Positions 1 through 7,180 of a DNA stretch of 17,836 bases are shown here, piece by piece. The stretch spans positions 1 through 17,836 of the forward strand of contig CAJUSM010000062.1 of the NCBI GenBank assembly GCA_910588935.1. The letters are read 5' to 3'. The first letter of the stretch is position 1; every line of letters begins with the position of its first letter. The notes below the pieces were generated by a model. It was not told where the DNA came from. It was given only the letters and a program-made list of their open reading frames with translations, and did no database searches. The translations under genes and the position numbers were made by a program. This DNA comes from an uncultured Oscillospiraceae bacterium (lineage in GTDB: Bacteria > Bacillota > Clostridia > Oscillospirales > Acutalibacteraceae).

Positions 1-2
1 CT

Positions 3-64
3 CGGCATCTGAGAGCTGCGGTTTTTCTTCTCTTGCTTACCTTTATCTCCTCGTTCGGACACTC
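3..64 (+). repeat. Right-hand tail of a dispersed intergenic repeat (copy 1)
   Basis: Bases 3-53 match 10701-10751 with one difference in 51. The copy continues into CCTCGTTCGGACACTCTC (49-66), which is the near reverse complement of the left end of the large copy at 10500-10518. It holds a short hairpin (CGGC, then GCTG) followed by TTTTT, so it may also act as a weak terminator. The window cuts off the left part. It ends 17 bases before the -35 box of the next promoter. Confidence 0.75.
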
Positions 65-81
65 TCTTTTTCTGTGACCCA

Positions 82-110
82 TTGCCAATACCCCATAGGT
101 TTGCTATAAT
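82..110 (+). promoter_or_regulatory. Sigma-A-type promoter for the small Cys-rich protein gene
   Basis: The -35 box TTGCCA (82-87) and a perfect -10 box TATAAT (105-110) are separated by 17 bases. The predicted transcript starts near 117, about 50 bases upstream of the start codon. Confidence 0.8.
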
Positions 111-166
111 AAGACGGCAGGGTCCTAAAATAACTGCGGAAACCATAATGAGCTTAGGTGATTGCT

Positions 167-394
167 ATGCTGAAAAAAAAGAAGACCCCCTTATTTGGGG
201 GCTCCATCCCCCCCAGCTGCGGGTATTGCTGCTATAACGGCTGCCCAGAGGGCCAGCCCGTGTGTACCCTGCGGCTGGTTCCAGAGGAAGAGGGAAAGTG
301 CCGTTCTTACCTGTATAACCCCTTAATGCGGGAGCCAAAGCCCGCCCCCCAGCTGCGCGCCGGCGCCTATCAGCCAGAGGATTTTAAACTGTAA
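167..394 (+). CDS. Small Cys-rich conserved hypothetical protein
   Basis: A 75-aa protein of unknown function, resembling a small protein common in Clostridia. It has a Lys-rich start (MLKKKK) and six cysteines: C18, C21, C22, C26, C33 and C45. Their spacing (CxxCC-x3-C-x6-C-x11-C) suggests a bound metal. A YNPLMREPKP-like stretch follows, then a proline-rich tail with no membrane segment or signal peptide, so it is probably cytoplasmic. The ATG at 167 is preferred over the in-frame GTG at 158 because TAGGTG (155-160) sits at Shine-Dalgarno distance from it. The gene appears monocistronic: its own promoter lies at 82-110 and a terminator follows at 402-439. Metal binding is inferred from the cysteines only. 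Confidence 0.75.
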   Translation: MLKKKKTPLFGGSIPPSCGYCCYNGCPEGQPVCTLRLVPEEEGKCRSYLYNPLMREPKPAPQLRAGAYQPEDFKL

Positions 395-401
395 CAAAAG
401 C

Positions 402-439
402 AAAAGCGGACGCCGGAAAGCGCCCGCTTTTCTTCCTTT
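402..439. terminator. Bidirectional intrinsic terminator between convergent genes
   Basis: AAAAGCGG (402-409) pairs with CCGCTTTT (424-431). After one A/C mismatch, CGC (411-413) pairs with GCG (420-422) around a CGGAAA loop. T-rich runs follow on both strands, so it can end both the plus-strand gene at 167-394 and the minus-strand unit ending at 457. Confidence 0.85.
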
Positions 440-456
440 TAAAACCATGCCCTGGC

Positions 457-933
457 TCAAAGCTCCCGCCGGTGGCCCAAGTGAATGCCAATATGGCCAA
501 TCGCCAGCAGAACACAGGCCAGCGGCATCCAGATAACCCGGCCATAAATGCCCAGCAAAAAGAAGGCAAGCACAGGCAGGGTAGCCCCGGCCACAGGGAT
601 GCCCAGCAGGCTGGAGTAGAAAGCCCGCTGGGTGCGTGGGCCGGTAAAATACCGCAGCCACCACAGCTCATACAGGAGCATAAGCACAAAGGAGGCGGCC
701 AGCCACCAGCTCCAAGGAGTCAAGGCGCCTGGGGCAAGGGGCAAATTGAAGTCGGCAAACAGCAGGGCAGCGCAGGTTACCCCTGCCTCTCCCGCCCGCT
801 CCAGAACCTGCAGCAGCCGGTTTTCCCCTTTCGGGCTGTACCACTGGGGCTTGGCCCGAGCCCAAAGCAGGTTGGGCACAAAAAGCATAAGAAGCCAGAT
901 AAGGCCGATATAGGAAAACCCAAAACGCCCCAT
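457..933 (-). CDS. Small polytopic membrane protein, function unknown
   Basis: A 158-aa hydrophobic protein with about four or five predicted membrane segments: near residues 7-24, 49-66, 77-95, 107-128 and 130-148. Trp and Tyr are frequent and the C-terminus ends in a short HLGHRREL tail. No catalytic motif is recognised. Its ATG directly abuts the TAA of the upstream S-layer/glycosidase gene, with no spacer and no clear Shine-Dalgarno sequence. Translation is therefore probably coupled and the two proteins made together. That pairing suggests a cell-envelope role, which is inference. The gene is closed by the two-way terminator at 402-439. Confidence 0.75.
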   Translation of the reverse strand: MGRFGFSYIGLIWLLMLFVPNLLWARAKPQWYSPKGENRLLQVLERAGEAGVTCAALLFADFNLPLAPGALTPWSWWLAASFVLMLLYELWWLRYFTGPRTQRAFYSSLLGIPVAGATLPVLAFFLLGIYGRVIWMPLACVLLAIGHIGIHLGHRREL

Positions 934-2568
934 TTAGGTAAAGTACAGCACATTACTCAGCAGCCGGTCTTGAGGCCCGTACAGCCATTTGCCATTGACA
1001 TACAGATTGGTAGAACCGCCGCCGTCTAGGTTTACAGCGTGCTCGCAGCCCATGCTTACCATAATATTGGACAGGGTAGGCAGGCTGGCTACCGTGGTAA
1101 GAATTACCACCGTGCCGTCATACTTTATGCCAATGCACACCCGGCGGGCAGGGGAATCCACCCCTATGCCCCCCAGGCCCTCGGCGGCATAGGTGCTGTA
1201 ATTGCCATAGGCCTGGCCATCCTTCACAATTTTGGGGCCAGCGGCCAGAGAGGTTACAATATCCAGGTTCAGCTCCGAGCCATCCCCCTGTATGTACAGG
1301 TGGGTTACGTCTATGGTATCCCCCACCTCAATACGCTGGAAAAAGCTGGCATCCTCCTGCCGGGGCCCTCGCTGGGCAAGGACAAAGCCGTCCTCTGGAA
1401 TATACATATCTTTGCCGCCCACATCCACTACATTACCCCAGGCATCTACCGCCGCGGCAAACCTGGGGGTAAAGCCCAGGCTGCCGCCCCAGTCCTCGGT
1501 AAAGACCACTCGAGTGGCGTCGGCAGGGGTATCGGGGAACCGGTTGACGCCGGCCTTTTTCGCCACCAGCTGGCTGCCGTCTTCCTTGTTCACGGTAACC
1601 GTAACATCGGTGGAAAAATTCTCTACCGAGAACCAGCCTGTGGAATCCATATTAATAGAGGACTTTGCCGGGGAGAAAGCGTTGTAAACGGTAACAAGCT
1701 TTCCGTCATTGATGATAGTGCCATAGGGATCGTAAGAGCCCATATCAAAGAACCCGCCATTTACCGCGATTTTTGCCCCTGTGCGGTTGATCACGCTGGT
1801 AATATGCTCTCCGCCCCGTACCCGCTGGTTGCCCATAGTCACCTGGGCCTCTAAGGCGTGGGGCTCAATCTCTACCGCGGAAACAGCAGTGCCCCCAGGG
1901 CGCTTATAGACAATTTCGTAGCCATCGTAATAGGACTTTTCCAAAAAGCCGCTGTAAAGCTTTGCCGCGTCGCAGCGCCTGGCCACGGCCCTGGGCCGAA
2001 AGCTGCCGTCGGGAAAGCCGTTGATTACCCCTGCCCGCTGGCATTTTACCACGCTGGCGGTGGCATACGAGGAAATCTTGTGGTAATCGGTAAACATCAC
2101 CGGGGCTTGCTCAGCATCCAGCTGCCGGCCGGTAGCCTGGGCAAAGCCGACCACCATTTTCGCCATCTGCTCCCGGGTAATGCCCTGGTTCGGGGCAAAG
2201 CGGCCATTGCCCACGCCATCGGCCACGCCGGCCTCGTAAACCCAGTTTACATAGGGCCTGGCCCAGGCGGGCACGTCCCTAAAGGTGCCCGCGTAGTTAT
2301 ATTGCCGAAGCTCGTCTTCCGTAAGGGCGCTTCTGGCCAGCATGGCGGCAAATTCCCCGCGGGTGAGGGTGCCGTTGGGGTCAAAGCGGGAAGAGGTTTT
2401 CCCCTTTAGAATGCCCCGGCTTACCAGGTCGTCCACAGCGTCTGCATACCAAATGTTATAGGGCACATCGGTAAACCGCCAGGAGGCTACGGCCTGTACC
2501 GGCAGCACGGCCACAAGGCAGGACACGGCCAGCAAAGCGGCCAAAAGGCAACGGAATTTCTTTTTCAT
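934..2568 (-). CDS. SLH-domain surface protein with phosphodiester glycosidase (NAGPA-type) domain
   Basis: A 544-aa exported protein. Residues 1-29 form a signal peptide: a KKK n-region, then a Leu/Ala-rich core ending near VQAVA. Three S-layer-homology repeats follow at about 30-85, 94-145 and 157-212, with motifs such as FTDVPYNIWYADAV, FRDVPAWARPYV and GFPDGSFRP. These normally bind pyruvylated secondary cell-wall polymer. From about 215 to the end is a phosphodiester glycosidase domain of the NAGPA/DUF2233 family, with the hallmarks NGGFFDMG (270-277) and NLDGGGSTNLYVNG near the C-terminus. The family removes a sugar 1-phosphodiester cap; the substrate here is unknown but may be a wall glycan. 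The ATG at 2568 is chosen over the upstream extension because the signal peptide starts there and AGGAGAG precedes it. The third SLH repeat has RRCDAA in place of the usual TRAEAA. The stop abuts the next ATG. Confidence 0.9.
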   Translation of the reverse strand: MKKKFRCLLAALLAVSCLVAVLPVQAVASWRFTDVPYNIWYADAVDDLVSRGILKGKTSSRFDPNGTLTRGEFAAMLARSALTEDELRQYNYAGTFRDVPAWARPYVNWVYEAGVADGVGNGRFAPNQGITREQMAKMVVGFAQATGRQLDAEQAPVMFTDYHKISSYATASVVKCQRAGVINGFPDGSFRPRAVARRCDAAKLYSGFLEKSYYDGYEIVYKRPGGTAVSAVEIEPHALEAQVTMGNQRVRGGEHITSVINRTGAKIAVNGGFFDMGSYDPYGTIINDGKLVTVYNAFSPAKSSINMDSTGWFSVENFSTDVTVTVNKEDGSQLVAKKAGVNRFPDTPADATRVVFTEDWGGSLGFTPRFAAAVDAWGNVVDVGGKDMYIPEDGFVLAQRGPRQEDASFFQRIEVGDTIDVTHLYIQGDGSELNLDIVTSLAAGPKIVKDGQAYGNYSTYAAEGLGGIGVDSPARRVCIGIKYDGTVVILTTVASLPTLSNIMVSMGCEHAVNLDGGGSTNLYVNGKWLYGPQDRLLSNVLYFT

Positions 2569-2821
2569 AGTGGTGATCTCTCCTTTCGGTTGGGGGCGGC
2601 TTCCCCTAAACACAGCAAGCCTGTTTACACAAACCATCCTACCTGTCTTTCCTGGCGGATTATGCCTGCTTCTGCGCCCAAGGCCATAAAAATGCCAGGC
2701 GGCCTTAGTTTTTTCCGGCAAAGGCAAAATCTGTGGGCTAAATCTTTTGGCACAGGTTCTTAACGAATGTGAACAGACTCTGCGTCCACAGCCAAATTGG
2801 ACGCAGATTACCTAAGTGTGC
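2569..2821 (-). promoter_or_regulatory. Long structured 5' leader of the SLH/glycosidase gene
   Basis: The predicted transcript start (about 2821) lies about 250 nt before the ATG at 2568, unusually long for a simple leader. It contains a perfect 10-bp inverted repeat (TCTGCGTCCA / TGGACGCAGA, 2779-2807, 9-base loop) just after the transcript start, and a CCTGGC/GCCAGG pair further down. I looked for the conserved cores of the c-di-GMP, SAM, TPP, FMN and THF riboswitches and did not recognise any. The first repeat could be a hairpin in RNA or a protein operator in DNA. Confidence 0.4.
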
Positions 2822-2827
2822 CTTATT

Positions 2828-2856
2828 ATTATACCACACCGGCTCCAAAATGTCTA
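2828..2856 (-). promoter_or_regulatory. Strong sigma-A-type promoter for the SLH/glycosidase unit
   Basis: On the minus strand, TAGACA (2856-2851) is followed after 17 bases by a perfect TATAAT (2833-2828). It faces away from the zinc-ribbon membrane protein gene, so 2569-2993 is a divergent intergenic region. Confidence 0.85.
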
Positions 2857-2903
2857 TAAAAATCATAATTTGTAAAAAACTCCCTGCTCTCGGCGAAAAA
2901 TAT

Positions 2904-2932
2904 TTGCATTTCTCACTGGTTTCCTGTAATAT
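2904..2932 (+). promoter_or_regulatory. Probable promoter for the zinc-ribbon membrane protein gene
   Basis: TTGCAT (2904-2909) and TAATAT (2927-2932) are separated by 17 bases, 62 bases before the ATG at 2994. The -10 box is imperfect and an alternative TATAGT (2930-2935) overlaps it. Confidence 0.5.
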
Positions 2933-2993
2933 AGTATTTGAGATCAAATGCATTCTTTGCGGCAACTACATTTAAGTTTGGAGGGTATTACTT

Positions 2994-4007
2994 ATGATCT
3001 GTCCCAATTGCGGCCGGGAGATTCCCGACGGCACTGTTTGTCCCTGCATGCTGGAAAACCAGCCCCTGCAGCCGGCGTTGTCCGACAACCCTGCTGTTAA
3101 CGCCCTAAAAACCGTGGGTTCTTCCCCCATGAGCCTGGCCCTGGCCATCCTTTTTTCCGCTTCCGCCCTGCTGTCCATCCTTTCAGCGGCGGCTACCAGC
3201 GACACCTTGTCCACAATGCTATACTATTTTTCTAGCATAGGCATAGACACCAGCACTCTGTATATGGTTATGGATTCTGTGCGGTCCACTGCTGTGCTCC
3301 GGGCGATTCTTGGCTCTGTACCGGCCATTCTCACCGCCACCGCGGCCTGGATTCACTACTGCACCTGCCGCAGCACAGCCAGCGGGAACATCTCCACAGC
3401 CGGGCTCACCATTTTCAAAGTACTGCGGTATATTTCTATGATCAGCCTTTGCCTATGCGCCCTATTGGTGGTAGGGGTTATGGTGCTGCTGATTTTCGCG
3501 GTAAGCGCCGGCTCGTTTCCTGGCTATGCGCTGGCCCCCTATACTGGTATGAACGGGGACGACATCCAGCTGACCTTAATTATCGCCTTTGCCACCTTTG
3601 GGGCATTTTTCCTTTTCTTCATGGTGCTGGCCATTACATACCAGGCCAGTATTATCCGCACCATCAACCGGGCCAAAATGGTTTCTCAGTCTGGCATAGC
3701 GGACGACCGGGTTTCCGGCTATTTTATTGGCATGAACTATGTAATGGCCGCGTTTACCCTGCTTACCGGGCTGTTTGGCTTGACGGTTTCCCCCCTTACC
3801 GGAATCAGCGCCCTGGTAGAAGCTGCGGGGCTCATTTTAATGTCCCTGCTGCTGCACAAGTACCGCGGGGCGATGAACGCGGTGCGCTTTCCTCCTGTAC
3901 AGCCTATGGGGCCTGTGGGAATGTACCCAGGCTATCCCAGCCCTATGCCTGCCCAGCCTCCGGTGCAGCAGCCAGGAGATGGTTTTCAGCAGCCGCCTCA
4001 GCAGTAA
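2994..4007 (+). CDS. Zinc-ribbon polytopic membrane protein, function unknown
   Basis: A 337-aa protein. It opens with a short zinc-ribbon-like motif (C3, C6, C16, C18; MICPNCGREIPDGTVCPC). About six hydrophobic segments follow near residues 42-63, 100-121, 146-172, 190-222, 244-263 and 266-288. It ends in a soluble Pro/Gln/Gly-rich tail (from about 297) with repeated PxxP-like units. The pattern of cytoplasmic ribbon, membrane bundle and disordered tail is common in uncharacterised Firmicutes proteins and gives no specific activity. The start is supported by GGAGGG at 2980-2985, eight bases before the ATG. The gene stands alone: it is divergent from the SLH unit and convergent with the ABC-F gene, with a terminator at 4026-4060. 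Confidence 0.8.
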   Translation: MICPNCGREIPDGTVCPCMLENQPLQPALSDNPAVNALKTVGSSPMSLALAILFSASALLSILSAAATSDTLSTMLYYFSSIGIDTSTLYMVMDSVRSTAVLRAILGSVPAILTATAAWIHYCTCRSTASGNISTAGLTIFKVLRYISMISLCLCALLVVGVMVLLIFAVSAGSFPGYALAPYTGMNGDDIQLTLIIAFATFGAFFLFFMVLAITYQASIIRTINRAKMVSQSGIADDRVSGYFIGMNYVMAAFTLLTGLFGLTVSPLTGISALVEAAGLILMSLLLHKYRGAMNAVRFPPVQPMGPVGMYPGYPSPMPAQPPVQQPGDGFQQPPQQ

Positions 4008-4025
4008 AAAACACCCGATTGTCAG

Positions 4026-4060
4026 AAAAAGAGCTCCTTTTCAGGAGCTCTTTTTCTTTT
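4026..4060. terminator. Bidirectional intrinsic terminator
   Basis: GAGCTCCT (4031-4038) and AGGAGCTC (4043-4050) form a perfect stem with a four-base loop. It is flanked by AAAAA on the left and TTTTTCTTTT on the right. The symmetry lets it end both the plus-strand gene at 2994-4007 and the minus-strand ABC-F gene ending at 4097. Confidence 0.92.
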
Positions 4061-4096
4061 GTGCCGCTCTGGCCAAAATAGGCCCGGCTGCCTTCC

Positions 4097-5629
4097 CTAT
4101 ATTTTTTTCAGCCCCTCCGGCTCCAGCCGGTACAGCTCCCGGCCCACCGCCTGGATGAACTTTCTGTCGTGGGACACGCTGATAATACAGCCCCGAAATT
4201 CCTCCAGCATCTTGCGGATCACCGGCCCTGAAAGGGGGCTGAAGTTCCGGGTTGGTTCGTCCAGAACCAGCACATCGCTGCCGGATAAAATCATTTTCAG
4301 GAAAAAGAGCTTGGCCTTTTGGCCACCGGAAAGCTGTGAAATGCTGTGGGAACACTCCTCTGGCGTATACTTCATGCTGCCCAAAAAGGTTTTTGCCCGG
4401 GTAAGCAGCCCTTTTTCCCCACTGGGCTCCAAAAACTCTACCGGCGTTAGGGACTGGTCCACGGTTTCTCCATAGTCTTGGGGCATATAGGCCACCCGAA
4501 TGTCCTCCCGGCCGGCAAGGCGGCCGGCGATTTCCCGGAGCAATGTGGTTTTGCCCACGCCGTTATTCCCTACAATGCAGATATGGGCTCCGCCCCGCAA
4601 ATGCAGGCGGATATCCTTTGCCAGCACCCCGCCGTCTCCAGCGGACAGCAGGGGCAGCTCCAAATCCAGCACCACCTTTCCCGCGGGCAGGCTGATCTCT
4701 GGGCTAAAGCCAGCCAGAATGGCCTCTTCGGTATCCGGCATCTCGGTCATGGCCTCCCGCTCCCGCTGGAACCGGTGCTCCATCGATTTTACGGATTTCA
4801 TTTTCTTTTTCAACAGCCTGCCTCCAGAGGGGTTGGCCCGGCTAATGGTATCCAAGCCGTGCTGGACTTTCTGCTCGATTCTCCGCAGCTTCTCCTGACG
4901 CTTTCTGTCCTCATCCCGTTCTTTCCGGGCAGCCTGTTCCTGCCGGGCAAGGCTGCCCAGCCGGTCATCCACATACTGGCGGTACCCGCAGCGGGCAAAG
5001 GTCCAGCGGGAAAGGGTCTTCCGCCGCAGCTGCTCTATATGGAGAATGGCATTGGCGGTATTTTCCAGCAGGGTTTCATCGTGAGAGATATAGATCACCG
5101 GCTGAGGGCAGCGCAGAATAAAGTCTTCCAGCCACTCCAGGGTTTCCACATCCAGGTCATTGCTGGGCTCATCCAGCAGGTAAAGATCCGGGCGGGCTAA
5201 GGTTAAGAGGGCCATCCGCAGCTTTACCTTCTCTCCTCCCGAAAGGCTGGCCACAGGCCGATCTGAGTAAAACAGCTCTACCGGCAGCCGAAGGCTGGCC
5301 GCGGCCGAGGCCAGCTCTGCCGGGCTGCTTTCCAAAAAGCCTGGGCTCCCGCAGCAGAATTCATAGCCGCTTTTTGCCCCCTCCGCGGGAGCAACCTCTT
5401 GGGCCAAATATCCTAAAACCATGCCGTTTTTCTGGACCTGGCCCTCCCAATCCACATAGTCCTCCACCAAGGCAGGCTCTAGGATCAGCTTAAGCAGGGT
5501 GGACTTGCCGTCTCCTTCCTCCCCGATCACCGCGATTTTATCTCCTGGATTCACCGCCAGGTTCAGCCCTTTCACCAAAGGGCGCAGATCCTTCTTCATG
5601 GCAACATTCAATTCTCTTATTTGCAGCAA
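4097..5629 (-). CDS. ABC-F family ATPase (ribosome-associated, possible antibiotic-resistance type)
   Basis: A 510-aa cytoplasmic protein with two ATP-binding cassettes and no membrane segments, the ABC-F arrangement. Such proteins act on the ribosome at the tRNA exit site; some displace antibiotics. NBD1 has Walker A GEEGDGKST (36-44), signature LSGGE (129-133), Walker B with LLDEP (151-155) and an H-loop SHD. A charged interdomain linker (about 195-310) follows. NBD2 has Walker A GNNGVGKTT (354-362), LSGGQ (433-437), VLDEPT (455-460) and SHD (486-488). After this second Walker B the usual NHLD is replaced by RNFSPLS. The chosen start is TTG at 5629 (MLQIREL), with GGAGG eight bases upstream; the in-frame ATG at 5600 would cut into the first strand. 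A 247-nt leader and its own promoter suggest attenuation control. The drug spectrum, if any, cannot be read from the sequence. Confidence 0.88.
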   Translation of the reverse strand: MLQIRELNVAMKKDLRPLVKGLNLAVNPGDKIAVIGEEGDGKSTLLKLILEPALVEDYVDWEGQVQKNGMVLGYLAQEVAPAEGAKSGYEFCCGSPGFLESSPAELASAAASLRLPVELFYSDRPVASLSGGEKVKLRMALLTLARPDLYLLDEPSNDLDVETLEWLEDFILRCPQPVIYISHDETLLENTANAILHIEQLRRKTLSRWTFARCGYRQYVDDRLGSLARQEQAARKERDEDRKRQEKLRRIEQKVQHGLDTISRANPSGGRLLKKKMKSVKSMEHRFQREREAMTEMPDTEEAILAGFSPEISLPAGKVVLDLELPLLSAGDGGVLAKDIRLHLRGGAHICIVGNNGVGKTTLLREIAGRLAGREDIRVAYMPQDYGETVDQSLTPVEFLEPSGEKGLLTRAKTFLGSMKYTPEECSHSISQLSGGQKAKLFFLKMILSGSDVLVLDEPTRNFSPLSGPVIRKMLEEFRGCIISVSHDRKFIQAVGRELYRLEPEGLKKI

Positions 5630-5823
5630 CGCGCATACCTCCAATCCCAGCCGTAGGGTTTGGAAATATGCGCGCAGAATAAACCGAAAAAATGCCCAGC
5701 AATCCCCTAAAAGGGAAAAATGGCAAAAAGAAAAGACGCGCACAGCCCAAACCCGACGGCAAAACAGGCCTGGCCAGCCCTGGGCCAGCGCAAGCAATTT
5801 TTATCCATCCGGTTGTTTTGAGC

Positions 5824-5835
5824 TTATGCTAACAT
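5824..5835 (-). promoter_or_regulatory. Three-codon upstream ORF (Met-Leu-Ala-stop) in the ABC-F leader
   Basis: On the minus strand GAGGTG (5846-5841) is followed after five bases by ATG TTA GCA TAA. This lies about 40 nt into the predicted transcript and about 195 nt before the TTG start of the ABC-F gene. Several ABC-F resistance genes are controlled by ribosome stalling on short leader ORFs. The rest of the leader (5630-5823) contains CTGGCC/GGCCAG and CCC/GGG pairings and a TTTTTT run near 5690. I could not assign a definite terminator. Confidence 0.4.
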
Positions 5836-5882
5836 CTTTTCACCTCGGATTCAGACTGGACGGGAGATCCCCGTTGGTAAAT

Positions 5883-5911
5883 ATGGTAGCACAGCAGGAA
5901 GAAAAAGTCAA
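5883..5911 (-). promoter_or_regulatory. Sigma-A-type promoter for the ABC-F gene
   Basis: On the minus strand TTGACT (5911-5906) is followed after 17 bases by TACCAT (5888-5883). The transcript would start near 5876 and give a leader of about 247 nt. The remaining part of the divergent gap (5912-6046) shows no gene. Confidence 0.7.
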
Positions 5912-6046
5912 GCTCTAAAAGTGAAGCTTTTTAAAAACAAGGCGCCCAGAACCCGGCGGGAAATGGCCGCGACGCGGTTTGCCAGGGTTTCCGTTTCGTC
6001 TGGCGCCACCGCTTATATCCGGTACTGGCCAAGCCTAGGGCTCCCC

Positions 6047-6075
6047 TTGCACTTCCCGCCAAAATCGGCTATACT
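6047..6075 (+). promoter_or_regulatory. Sigma-A-type promoter for the SpoU methyltransferase gene
   Basis: TTGCAC (6047-6052) and TATACT (6070-6075) are separated by 17 bases, with the ATG at 6113 about 30 bases after the likely transcript start. This supports 6113 as the true start, because the open frame upstream of it would begin before the promoter. Confidence 0.8.
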
Positions 6076-6112
6076 GAATACCGATATAAAAACATCCCCG
6101 CAAGGAGCGCTT

Positions 6113-6934
6113 ATGCCTGATTTCCCCCTGATTGAAATTCACGATTTCTCCGACCCCCGGCTGGACGTGTATGCCCGCCTAACTGAAAACCAGCTGGTTA
6201 ACCGCGCCGACCCGAGCAATGCCCTTTTTATTGCTGAAAGCCCCCTGGTAATTGGCAGGGCCCTAGACGCCGGCTGCCAGCCGGTCTCCTTTCTTATGGA
6301 AGAAAAGCATGCCCTTGGCAAGGCCCGCCCTCTTTTAGAGCGCTGCCCCTCCCTGCCGGTATTTGTGGCCCAAGAGGAGGTGCTGTGCCAGCTAACCGGT
6401 TTCCACCTAACCAGGGGAATGCTGTGTGCCATGCGCCGGCCCGCCCTGCCCGGGCCGCAACAGGTTTGCCAAAACGCCCAGCGCGTGGCTGTGCTGGAAA
6501 ATGTGATGAACCCTGCCAATATTGGAGCCATATTCCGGGCTGCCGCCGCCCTTGGCATTGACGCCGTGCTGCTAACCGCCCAAGGCAGCGACCCCCTGTA
6601 TCGCCGGGCGCTGCGGGTAAGCATGGGCAATGTTTTTGTGGTGCCATGGGCCTATTTGCCCCTGGGCTGGCCAGCGCTTTTGGCTGGCATGGGCTTTAAA
6701 ACCGCCGCCATGGCCCTGCGGGACGATTCTTTAGACATTGCCGACCCCCGGCTGTACCGGGAAGAGCGCCTGGCCATTGTACTTGGCACCGAAGGGGATG
6801 GCTTAGCCCCCCAAACCATTGCCCAGTGTGACTATACTGTACGTATCCCCATGCACCGGGGTGTGGATTCCTTAAATGTGGCAGCCGCCAGCGCTGTGGC
6901 TTTTTACCAACTGGGCAAAAGGCCTGGCCGCTGA
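6113..6934 (+). CDS. TrmH/SpoU-family RNA 2'-O-methyltransferase
   Basis: A 273-aa SPOUT-fold methyltransferase that would use SAM to methylate a ribose 2'-OH in tRNA or rRNA. An N-terminal substrate-binding segment (about 1-120, with the FIAESP motif at 39-44) precedes the catalytic domain. All three SpoU motifs are present. Motif 1 is N130-x2-N-x3-G-x3-R142. Motif 2 is VLGTEGDGL (223-231). Motif 3 is IPMHRGVDSLNVAAA (245-259), part of the SAM-binding knot. The ATG at 6113 follows AAGGAG after five bases and lies just downstream of a good promoter. The target nucleotide cannot be decided from the sequence. No terminator is obvious downstream, but the decayed repeat at 7017-7080 may serve. 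Confidence 0.9.
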   Translation: MPDFPLIEIHDFSDPRLDVYARLTENQLVNRADPSNALFIAESPLVIGRALDAGCQPVSFLMEEKHALGKARPLLERCPSLPVFVAQEEVLCQLTGFHLTRGMLCAMRRPALPGPQQVCQNAQRVAVLENVMNPANIGAIFRAAAALGIDAVLLTAQGSDPLYRRALRVSMGNVFVVPWAYLPLGWPALLAGMGFKTAAMALRDDSLDIADPRLYREERLAIVLGTEGDGLAPQTIAQCDYTVRIPMHRGVDSLNVAAASAVAFYQLGKRPGR

Positions 6935-7016
6935 ATGATTCCCCCCAAGCCCCACCGCTTTTGAGAATGGTTGGATTCCCCATGGCGAAATCTTGGAAAT
7001 CTCTATTGGGGCCAGC

Positions 7017-7080
7017 CGGCATGGCTAGGAAAAGCTTTTCCTTCTATATCCTGGTTTTTTATCTCCTTGTTTGGACACTC
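7017..7080 (+). repeat. Decayed tail of the dispersed repeat (copy 2)
   Basis: The last 26 bases (7055-7080) closely match the tail of copy 1, differing mainly as CTCCTTGTTTGGACACTC against CTCCTCGTTCGGACACTC. Similarity in the preceding part is weak but collinear, starting at CGGCAT. In place of the CGGC hairpin it has a palindrome, AGGAAAAGCTTTTCCT. It lies 16 bases before the -35 box of the tldD promoter. The rest of the gap 6935-7016 shows nothing recognisable. Confidence 0.55.
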
Positions 7081-7096
7081 CCAAAATCACAATATC

Positions 7097-7125
7097 TTGA
7101 CTTTACCTTTTTACAAGCGTATACT
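7097..7125 (+). promoter_or_regulatory. Sigma-A-type promoter for the tldD-tldE-bcp unit
   Basis: TTGACT (7097-7102) and TATACT (7120-7125) are separated by 17 bases, 55 bases before the ATG at 7181. Confidence 0.85.
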
Positions 7126-7180
7126 TTGATAAAAATGGCTTACTATGTAAGCCACATGAATGCAGACAGGAGAATTGCAG

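Noticed and set aside
1039..1854. 271-codon plus-strand frame opposite the SLH/glycosidase gene
   Set aside because: It is an antisense shadow; the minus strand encodes recognisable SLH and NAGPA domains.
2738..2965. 75-codon minus-strand frame between the divergent genes
   Set aside because: It runs through the promoter for the SLH gene and the inverted repeat and has no ribosome site.
4478..5200. 240-codon plus-strand frame opposite the ABC-F gene
   Set aside because: It is an antisense shadow produced by the GC-rich codon pattern of a clear ABC-F gene.
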